10,759 nucleotides of DNA, taken from positions 1 through 10,759 of the forward strand of contig CAKULR010000042.1 in assembly GCA_934667295.1 (NCBI GenBank), given 5' to 3'. Below are positions 5,685 to 10,759 of this stretch, in pieces. Source of the DNA: an uncultured Kiritimatiellota bacterium. Its GTDB lineage: Bacteria > Verrucomicrobiota > Kiritimatiellia > RFP12 > UBA1067. The notes beneath the pieces are model-generated. The model was given only the letters and a program-made list of their open reading frames with translations, did no database searches and was not told the origin of the DNA. Numbering within the stretch: the stretch's first letter is position 1; each line of letters opens with the position of its first letter. The position numbers and the translations under genes were made by a program.

Positions 5685-8051
5685 ATGAAGCGAATGGTTC
5701 TGGCTGCGGTGTTGGCCGTGGCGGGCATGGCGTCGGCGGCGAAGGTGGCGTCCGTCTCGGTGAAGGCCGCCGACGGCGACGTGGAGGACGTGGGAGACGC
5801 CGCCGCGCGCTGCCAGGTCAAGGTGGGCGACGAGTACGACCCCGCGCAGTGCGCGCGCGACGTGCGGGCTCTGCGCGACGCGGGCACGTTCGACGACATC
5901 GTGGTGAAGGCCGAGCAGGGCGTGAACGGCGTCGACGTCACCTACGTCGTGAAGCACAAGATGCGTTTCCAGGGGCCGCTCGCCGTGAAGGGCTGCGACT
6001 ACTGGAACGAGGGCAAGATCGCCAAGTTCTCCGAGCTGAAGGACGGCTATGCGTACGGTGAGGCGGAAATTGCCGCCGCCGCCGGACGCATCCGCCGCGA
6101 GTACCAGAAGAAGTTCTTCCCCGACGTGAAGGTCACGCCCGTCGTCGAGCCCGTGGAGGGCATCGCCGGCGCGGTGAAGATCACGATGGAGATCGAGGAG
6201 GGCGAGCGCGTCAAGATCGCCGACTTCGAGTTCGACGGGAACGAGGCGTTCGAGGCGGACGAGCTGCGCGCGTCCTTCAACCAGTACCCCTGGTGGAACC
6301 CGATGGGCTGGTTCAGCGACGTGCCCGCCACGCCGCAGGACCTCGCGGAGGCCCGCGACCGGGTCGTCGCGTTCTACCGCGACCGGGGCTACCTGGACGT
6401 GGAGGTCTCCCAGCCCGAGGTGCGGACGCACGAGGACGGCGCGCGGGTGCGCGTCTTCCAGGTGCGCGAGGGGCCGTGCTACAAGGTCGGCACCATCTCC
6501 GTGACGGGCGTGAAGGCCTACCCGGAGGACGTGGTGGCCGCCTCCGTGAAGCGGATCGCGCCGGGCGACGTCGCGGGCGCCACCGCGCTGGACGAGGCCG
6601 CCCACGAGATCGAGGTGTTCTGCGGATCCGGGCGCGCCGCGCTCGCCGACACGCACGTGACGGTGCGCCGCCTCCCCTCCGAGACGGACCCCGAAACGCT
6701 CAACCTCGTCTTCGCGGTCGAGGAGGGCGTGCCCGTGACGGTCAACCGCGTCCTCATCCGGGGCAACGACTACACGATGGACAAGGTCATCCGCCGCGAA
6801 ATCGCCCTCTCCCCCGGCGACCCGATGCTGGCGGACAAGGCGGAGCGTTCCAAGCGCCGCCTCGAAAACCTCCGCTACTTCGACCGCGTGCGCTACTACC
6901 TCGAAAAGGTGGACGGTGGCGAGGCGAAGGACGGCAAGCCGGAGCTGCGCGACCTCGTCTACGAGCTCTCCGAGAAGAACACCGGCAACTTTCTCATCGG
7001 CATCGGCGCGGGTACGGAAAGCTCCGTCTTCGGGCAGATCGAGCTGAGCGAGGCCAACTTCGACCTCTTCAGTCCGTGGCGCTTCCGCGGTGCCGGGCAG
7101 AAGGGCCGCCTCTGCATCCAGGCCGGTCCGCGCGTGCAGACCTACGAGGCCTCCGTGACCGAGCCGTGGTTCCTCGACCGCCAGCTGGAACTGACCGTCG
7201 AGGTCTATCGCCGCCAGCGCTGGTACGACGACTATGACGTCATCCGCAGCGGTGCCGCCGTCACCCTCAGCTACCCCGTCAAGTTCTGGCCCACCTGGGA
7301 GGCGTTCGGCCGTCTCGGCGTGTCGCTCGCCGCCGAGTACATCGAGTACGACGACGTGGACAACGGCTACTACTACGACCCGAAGCGCGGCGACCGCTTC
7401 CGCATGCTCAAGGAGGAGGAGGACCGCAACGGCGACAAGGTGGAGGTGCCGCTGGAGGTCTTCTGGAAGCTCGACACGCGCGACCGCTTCATCTTCCCGA
7501 CCCAGGGCCACACGGTGCGCCTCTTCGGCGACATCGTGGGCGGCGACAACGAGTACTGGCGCGTCGGCTTCAACGTGCGCAAGTACTTCCCCGTGTGGAA
7601 GAAGTACGGCCACGTGTTCCAGATCGGCCTGCGCGGCGAGACGGTGGACGCCTTCAGCGACGACCTGCCGCTCTACGACCGCCTCTTCCTCGGCGGCTCC
7701 AAGTCGATTCGCGGCGTGGACTTCCGCGAGATCGCGCCGCGCATCTACGCCCACGAGAACAAGAAGGGCCGCTACACGGCCTGGGGCGGGCAGACCTCCT
7801 GGTGCATGAACATGGAGTATTCCGTACCCGTCGTCAAGATGCTGCGCGTCGCCGTCTTCTCCGACCTCGGCAGCGTGGGCGAGGACGAATTCGACTTCGA
7901 CACGGCCTGGTTCTGCTGGTCGGTCGGCGTGGGTCTGCGCCTCGACCTGGAGCAGTTCCCGATCCGCCTCGACTTCGCCACGCCCGTCGTCGATCCGGAC
8001 GAGGACGTCGACGAGAAGGTCTTCACCTTCTCGGTCGGGTATGACTTCTAA
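5685..8051 (+). CDS. bamA: Outer membrane protein assembly factor BamA (Omp85/D15 family)
   Basis: This 788-residue protein is the core of the BAM machine that folds and inserts beta-barrel proteins into the outer membrane. It starts with a signal peptide (MKRMVLAAVLAVAGMASAA, cleavage near residue 19). The next roughly 410 residues fit five consecutive POTRA domains, as in E. coli BamA. The boundaries (about 20-95, 96-180, 181-265, 266-350, 351-433) are my estimates from repeated 'G.......dv..L...G.F' patterns. A 16-stranded barrel domain follows from about 434, beginning GNFLIGIGAG. The conserved loop-6 motif VRGF appears as IRGV (675-678) within SIRGVDFREIAPR. The protein ends in an aromatic beta-signal, FTFSVGYDF. 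It heads an envelope cluster with ompH and lpxD. No promoter is clear upstream, where repeat DNA occupies the gap. The downstream gap of more than 100 bp carries a strong hairpin. Confidence 0.95.
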   Translation: MKRMVLAAVLAVAGMASAAKVASVSVKAADGDVEDVGDAAARCQVKVGDEYDPAQCARDVRALRDAGTFDDIVVKAEQGVNGVDVTYVVKHKMRFQGPLAVKGCDYWNEGKIAKFSELKDGYAYGEAEIAAAAGRIRREYQKKFFPDVKVTPVVEPVEGIAGAVKITMEIEEGERVKIADFEFDGNEAFEADELRASFNQYPWWNPMGWFSDVPATPQDLAEARDRVVAFYRDRGYLDVEVSQPEVRTHEDGARVRVFQVREGPCYKVGTISVTGVKAYPEDVVAASVKRIAPGDVAGATALDEAAHEIEVFCGSGRAALADTHVTVRRLPSETDPETLNLVFAVEEGVPVTVNRVLIRGNDYTMDKVIRREIALSPGDPMLADKAERSKRRLENLRYFDRVRYYLEKVDGGEAKDGKPELRDLVYELSEKNTGNFLIGIGAGTESSVFGQIELSEANFDLFSPWRFRGAGQKGRLCIQAGPRVQTYEASVTEPWFLDRQLELTVEVYRRQRWYDDYDVIRSGAAVTLSYPVKFWPTWEAFGRLGVSLAAEYIEYDDVDNGYYYDPKRGDRFRMLKEEEDRNGDKVEVPLEVFWKLDTRDRFIFPTQGHTVRLFGDIVGGDNEYWRVGFNVRKYFPVWKKYGHVFQIGLRGETVDAFSDDLPLYDRLFLGGSKSIRGVDFREIAPRIYAHENKKGRYTAWGGQTSWCMNMEYSVPVVKMLRVAVFSDLGSVGEDEFDFDTAWFCWSVGVGLRLDLEQFPIRLDFATPVVDPDEDVDEKVFTFSVGYDF

Positions 8052-8054
8052 GGC

Positions 8055-8156
8055 GGGATTAAGTGGTTAAGCAGTTAAGTGGTTAAGTTTCAGTCTGTCC
8101 GAAGCAATGAGTCCTGATAACTTAACCACTTAACTACTTAAAGCGAAGCGACTTAA
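8055..8156. repeat. AT-rich palindromic element with a near-perfect long hairpin (copy 3)
   Basis: The left arm is three direct TTAAGTGG/TTAAGCAG-type units beginning GGGATTAAGTGGTTAAG. AGTTAAGTGGTTAAGTT (8073-8089) is the exact reverse complement of 8119-8135. Beyond one C-A mismatch five more pairs form, giving a 23-position stem (8067-8089 with 8119-8141, 22 paired) around a 29-nt loop. The right end 8120-8156 matches 244-280 exactly over 37 nt, including AAAGCGAAGCGACTTAA. The element fills most of the gap between the bamA stop (TAA 8049-8051) and the ompH start. There is no T-run typical of an intrinsic terminator straight after the stem. It may still act as an attenuator or RNA-stability structure; that is inference. 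Confidence 0.92.
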
Positions 8157-8166
8157 CTTAAAGAAA

Positions 8167-8171
8167 AAGGA
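8167..8171 (+). promoter_or_regulatory. Ribosome binding site that selects the ompH start
   Basis: AAGGA in GAAAAAGGATG lies 8 nt before ATG 8180. It overlaps the upstream ATG at 8171 and is far too close to serve it or the ATG at 8174, so translation probably begins at 8180 with MKKMVMALA. Confidence 0.65.
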
Positions 8172-8179
8172 TGATGTCA

Positions 8180-8749
8180 ATGAAGAAGATGGTGATGGCG
8201 CTGGCCCTGGCGGCCGCGATGGGCGTTTCGGCGGAATTGAAGGTCGGGACGGTGAACATGGTGGATCTCGTGCGGCTGCACCCGAACCACGAGTCCAACC
8301 GCGCCCTCGTGAAGTCCACCGACAAGGACTACAAGGCGAAGCTCGAACGCCAGCAGGAGGCCGCGAAGACGATTGCCGACGAGGGCAAGAAGGTCCAGGC
8401 CGACCTCATGAACCCGATGTTCTCCCAGAGCGCCAAGGCGGACGCCCAGAAGAAGCTCGAAGACGTGCAGCGCCGCTTCCTCGCCGCCCAGCAGGAACTG
8501 CGCGCCTCGGCGCAGCACTTCCAGAACGAGCTGACGGACCTCGAAACCCGCCTCCTCAAGCTGGAGACCGAGGACATCCGCGCGAAGATCAACGCCTTCG
8601 CCAAGGCGAACGGCTACGACATCATCGCCGATTCGACGATGCTCGCGTTCTCGAAGGATTCGCTGGACGTGACGGACGAAATCCTCAAGGCGCTGAAGGT
8701 CGATCCCGCCAAGCGGCAGGAGAAGAAGTCCGCCGCCGACGCGAAGTGA
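8180..8749 (+). CDS. skp: OmpH/Skp-family periplasmic chaperone
   Basis: This 189-residue protein (192 if ATG 8171 is used) has a clear signal peptide, MKKMVMALALAAAMGVSA, followed by ELKVGTVNMVDLVRLHP. That matches the family's opening strand '(K/I)(I/V)xxVdxxxv'. The middle (roughly residues 35-125) is highly charged with heptad-like spacing, as expected for the long coiled-coil tentacles of Skp trimers. The end KANGYDIIADSTMLAFSKDSLDVTDEILKAL matches the C-terminal strand-helix of the family ('y.lVl......y......DiT..vl..l'). Skp holds unfolded outer-membrane proteins in the periplasm on their way to BamA, which fits its place after bamA. It is separated from bamA by a palindromic repeat and from lpxD by only 8 bp. 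Confidence 0.9.
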   Translation: MKKMVMALALAAAMGVSAELKVGTVNMVDLVRLHPNHESNRALVKSTDKDYKAKLERQQEAAKTIADEGKKVQADLMNPMFSQSAKADAQKKLEDVQRRFLAAQQELRASAQHFQNELTDLETRLLKLETEDIRAKINAFAKANGYDIIADSTMLAFSKDSLDVTDEILKALKVDPAKRQEKKSAADAK

Positions 8750-8751
8750 GG
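8748..8751 (+). promoter_or_regulatory. Ribosome binding site that selects the lpxD start, overlapping the ompH stop
   Basis: GAGG spans the ompH TGA (8747-8749) and ends 6 nt before ATG 8758. A GTG at 8746 in the same frame overlaps the stop but has no Shine-Dalgarno at usable distance. ATG 8758 gives MKASELAARLGG, the usual beginning of LpxD. Confidence 0.6.
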
Positions 8752-8757
8752 TTCCCG

Positions 8758-9795
8758 ATGAAGGCATCCGAACTCGCGGCGAGGCTGGGGGGCACGCTTG
8801 AGGGCGCCGACGTCGAGCTTTCCGCCTGCGGCGGCCTCGAAGAGGCGCGCCCCGGCGACCTGAGCTTCTGCAAGGACCCGAAGCACGTGAAGCTCGTGGA
8901 GACCACGAAGGCCTCCTGCGTGCTGCTGCCGCCGGACTGGACGCACGGTGCGCCGTGCGCGGTCATCCGCGTGGCGGATCCCAACCACGCCTGCATGAAG
9001 GCGGCGGAGCTCTTCGCGCCGCCCGCGCCCGTGCGCGCCCCCGGCGTCCACCCCACGGCGGTCGTCGATCCGAGCGTGTGCCTCGGCGCGAACGTCCACA
9101 TCGGCGCCTACACCGTCATCGAGAAGAACGCCGTCATCGGCGACAACTGCGTCATCGAGGCGCAGGTCTTCATCGGCGAGAACTGCACGGTTGGCGCCGG
9201 CACCCACATCTACCCGCAGGTCACGCTGCGCGAGGGCACGAAGGTCGGAAGGGGCGTGATCCTCCACTGCGGCGTGCGCCTCGGCGGGGACGGCTACGGC
9301 TACAACACGACATTCGAGAACGGCATGCCGAAGATCGAGAAGATCCCGCAGCTCGGTATCGTCGAGCTCGGAGACGGCGTGGAGATCGGGTCCAACACGA
9401 CGATCGACCGTGCGCGCATCGGGCGCACGTACATCGGCCCGATGACGAAGATCGACAATCTCGTGCAGATCGGCCACAACGTGAAGGTGGCCGGCTATTC
9501 GGGCATCATCGCGCAGGCGGGCGTCGCTGGCTCCACGCAGATCGGTACGGGCTGCCTCATCTGGGCACAGGCCGGCATCTCCGGCCACATCAAGATCGCG
9601 GACGGCGTGCAGGTGGGGCCCCAGGCGGGCGTGCCGCAGTCGCTCGACGGTTCGCTCAAGTACGTGATCGGCGCGCCCGCGATGTCGATGAAGGATCTGG
9701 CCGCGATCACGCTCGCGCCGAAGATGATCCAGAAGACGCGTGCCGAACTGAAGGCCCTCAAGGCCGAGGTCGCGGCGCTCGGGAAGAAGGACTGA
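8758..9795 (+). CDS. lpxD: UDP-3-O-(3-hydroxyacyl)glucosamine N-acyltransferase LpxD
   Basis: This 345-residue protein (E. coli LpxD is 341) carries out the third step of lipid A synthesis, transferring a 3-hydroxyacyl chain from acyl-ACP to the 2-amino group of UDP-3-O-acyl-glucosamine in the cytoplasm. The N-terminal uridine-binding domain (about 1-95) runs from KASELAARLGG through ARPGDLSFCKDPKHVKLV. A left-handed beta-helix of hexapeptide repeats spans about 98-300 (for example IGAYTVIEKNAVIGDNCVIEA). HCGVRLGGDGYGY and NLVQIGHNVKV mark the active-site region. His240 aligns with catalytic His239 of E. coli. The protein closes with a helical, Lys-rich tail typical of the family. In the nucleotide-binding loop, His43 stands where E. 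coli has Tyr49 (alignment by eye). It is 8 bp from ompH and 2 bp from the next gene, so it is almost certainly in one transcript with them. Confidence 0.96.
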   Translation: MKASELAARLGGTLEGADVELSACGGLEEARPGDLSFCKDPKHVKLVETTKASCVLLPPDWTHGAPCAVIRVADPNHACMKAAELFAPPAPVRAPGVHPTAVVDPSVCLGANVHIGAYTVIEKNAVIGDNCVIEAQVFIGENCTVGAGTHIYPQVTLREGTKVGRGVILHCGVRLGGDGYGYNTTFENGMPKIEKIPQLGIVELGDGVEIGSNTTIDRARIGRTYIGPMTKIDNLVQIGHNVKVAGYSGIIAQAGVAGSTQIGTGCLIWAQAGISGHIKIADGVQVGPQAGVPQSLDGSLKYVIGAPAMSMKDLAAITLAPKMIQKTRAELKALKAEVAALGKKD

Positions 9796-9797
9796 CC

Positions 9798-10571
9798 ATG
9801 CGCGCGCTTGCGGACATCCTCGCCGAAGTGCAGACCACCATCGCCGACGCCTGCAGGGTGTCGGGACGACGTGCGGACGACGTGGAGATCGTCGCCGTCA
9901 CGAAAACGCACGGCCCCGAGGTCGTGCGCGAGGCGTGGGAGGCGGGGCTCCGCATCGTGGGCGAGAACAAGGTGCAGGAGGCGGCCTGGAAGCAGCCGCT
10001 TGCCGTGTCGGGTCCCGAATGGCACCTGATCGGGCATCTCCAGAAGAACAAGGTGCGCCCTGCGCTCGCGCTCTTCTCGACGTTCCACTCGATCGATTCG
10101 GTTGGCCTCATCGACCGCCTCCAGCTCCTGGCGGACGAAACGGGCGCGCGTCCGCACATTCTCCTTGAAGTCAACATGAGCGGCGAGCGGTCGAAGGACG
10201 GGATGCATCCGGAGGACGTCCCCGCCGCCGTCGAACGCGCGCTCGCCTCGCCGAACCTCACGCTCGAAGGCTTCATGACGATGGCGCCGTTCACGCCGGC
10301 GGACAAGATCGAGGAGACGCGCCCCGTCTTCGCCGGCCTCCGCGAACTGCGCGACGCGATGGAAGCCGAGTTCGGCGTCTCCCTGCCGCGCCTCTCGATG
10401 GGCATGTCGAACGACTACCGCATCGCCGTCGAGGAGGGCGCCACGTGGATCCGCCTCGGCACCGTCCTCTTCGGCGCGCGCCCGAAGGTGAAGCCGATGC
10501 GTCCCGTGGACGCGGGCGACGCCGGCGAAAGCGGCGAGGGCGGCGGCACCTACGACCGCGTGATGGACTAG
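9798..10571 (+). CDS. yggS: YggS/PLPBP-family pyridoxal phosphate homeostasis protein
   Basis: This 257-residue single-domain TIM-barrel protein resembles the N-terminal domain of alanine racemase. The family binds PLP, shows no established catalytic turnover and helps balance B6 vitamers and amino-acid pools. Visible hallmarks are IVAVTKTHG with the PLP lysine Lys36, GENKVQEA, WHLIGHLQKNKV, GFMTMAP and the phosphate-binding SMGMSNDYRIAVEEGATWIRLGTVLFG. The family is usually about 230 residues. The extra C-terminus after FGARPKVKP is a Gly/Asp/Glu-rich tail of roughly 25 residues that looks disordered. The start ATG lies 2 bp after the lpxD stop, with AAGGA (9787-9791) 6 nt upstream, so the gene is co-transcribed with lpxD. 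A PLP-homeostasis gene straight after lpxD is not the classical order. It is probably the last gene of the cluster, as non-coding repeat DNA follows. Confidence 0.95.
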   Translation: MRALADILAEVQTTIADACRVSGRRADDVEIVAVTKTHGPEVVREAWEAGLRIVGENKVQEAAWKQPLAVSGPEWHLIGHLQKNKVRPALALFSTFHSIDSVGLIDRLQLLADETGARPHILLEVNMSGERSKDGMHPEDVPAAVERALASPNLTLEGFMTMAPFTPADKIEETRPVFAGLRELRDAMEAEFGVSLPRLSMGMSNDYRIAVEEGATWIRLGTVLFGARPKVKPMRPVDAGDAGESGEGGGTYDRVMD

Positions 10572-10633
10572 CGGTTGCGAACGAACCAAGCCCATCCCTT
10601 CCGGATAGGCGAATCCTGGCGGTTTGCGCGGAT

Positions 10634-10700
10634 AAAGGGCTGCACTTGAATGCGGGAGGGCCGCGCTTGGATACGGGAGGGACGCGCTTGTCGCGTCCGG
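10634..10700. repeat. REP-like run of about 21-bp units ending in a hairpin
   Basis: Three related units follow each other. 10634-10653 is a degenerate AAAGGGCTGCACTTGAATGC, 10654-10674 is GGGAGGGCCGCGCTTGGATA plus C, and 10675-10690 is GGGAGGGACGCGCTTG. Units two and three share 15 of 16 positions. Unit one matches unit two at 14 of 20, and all six differences are transitions. The last unit continues into a perfect hairpin, GGACGCG-CTTGT-CGCGTCC (10680-10698). A GGGAGG head followed by a short palindrome is the architecture of repetitive extragenic palindromes. No transposase is present in the window. Confidence 0.7.
10680..10698 (+). other. 7-bp GC hairpin, possible transcript end structure
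   Basis: GGACGCG pairs with CGCGTCC around a 5-nt loop. It is followed by GGACTTTTACC, which has only four Ts starting 5 nt after the stem. This makes a weak intrinsic-terminator candidate for the bamA-yggS cluster; a repeat-family hairpin is at least as likely. Confidence 0.4.
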
Positions 10701-10710
10701 ACTTTTACCA

Positions 10711-10754
10711 CGGAATACACAGAACGGCCTACGGCCGACACAGAATACACAGAA
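10711..10754. repeat. ACACAGAA repeats flanking a small hairpin
   Basis: GAATACACAGAA occurs at 10713-10724 and 10743-10754, with another ACACAGAA at 10738-10745. Between them CGGCC-TAC-GGCCG (10725-10737) can form a 5-bp stem with a 3-nt loop. The preceding ACCACGGAATACACAGA style is, from general recollection, a frequent intergenic repeat in several environmental bacterial groups. It may continue past the window edge. Confidence 0.65.
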
Positions 10755-10759
10755 AGTAT

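Noticed and set aside
5616..7754. Long minus-strand open frame opposite bamA
   Set aside because: Same artefact of GC-rich third positions. Composition is dominated by Val, His, Arg and Ala, and bamA on the + strand is unambiguous.
8171..8176. ATG 8171 or 8174 as the ompH start
   Set aside because: The only ribosome binding site overlaps these codons and is correctly spaced for ATG 8180, which directly begins the signal peptide.
10601..10619. Hairpin CCGGAT/ATCC(T)GG after yggS as a terminator
   Set aside because: The short stem has a bulge and is not followed by Ts.
10568..10750. 60-residue minus-strand open frame at the window end
   Set aside because: It is composed of the repeat units read backwards (repeated RPSRIQ), with no family resemblance.

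Overview
The window is a GC-rich bacterial chromosome segment with every recognisable gene on the + strand. The organism is Gram-negative: it encodes the outer-membrane assembly factor BamA, an OmpH/Skp-type periplasmic chaperone and the lipid A acyltransferase LpxD. Strong GC bias in third codon positions, several families of short AT-rich intergenic repeats, and a TTGAGG-N18-TAGAAT promoter-like sequence would fit the PVC group (for example Kiritimatiellota or Lentisphaerota). That placement is inference from style, not from a marker gene.

Layout: (1) 1-114 is the 3' end of a gene ending in a 4Fe-4S ferredoxin-like motif. (2) 106-280 is a long AT-rich palindromic repeat element. (3) 290-3027 holds two translationally coupled genes: an AMP-forming acyl-CoA synthetase-like ligase with an unusual two-helix membrane tail, and an MscS-type mechanosensitive channel whose ATG overlaps the ligase stop. 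(4) 3134-5593 is glycogen phosphorylase, with its own candidate promoter. (5) 5586-5646 is a one-armed copy of the repeat. (6) 5685-10571 is an envelope cluster, bamA - ompH/skp - lpxD - yggS-like PLP protein. A second full palindromic repeat lies between bamA and ompH; the last three genes are tightly packed. (7) 10572-10759 is non-coding and holds two further repeat types, a GGGAGG-headed REP-like run with a terminal hairpin and ACACAGAA repeats around a small hairpin.

The genes themselves are conserved families. BamA folds outer-membrane proteins, OmpH/Skp keeps their precursors soluble in the periplasm, and LpxD makes the lipid A precursor, so bamA-skp-lpxD is a classical outer-membrane biogenesis block. 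Here it continues with a PLP-homeostasis protein (YggS/PLPBP family) instead of the fabZ-lpxA often seen after lpxD. The ligase-MscS pair is a plausible membrane module of unknown purpose.

I see no defence system, CRISPR array, phage gene, transposase, tRNA or rRNA. The least explained material is the intergenic repeat system. An 8-bp unit TTAAGTRR is arranged in facing arrays with conserved outer ends. It starts at or within 7 bp of the stop codons of three genes, and in two copies ends just upstream of the next start codon.
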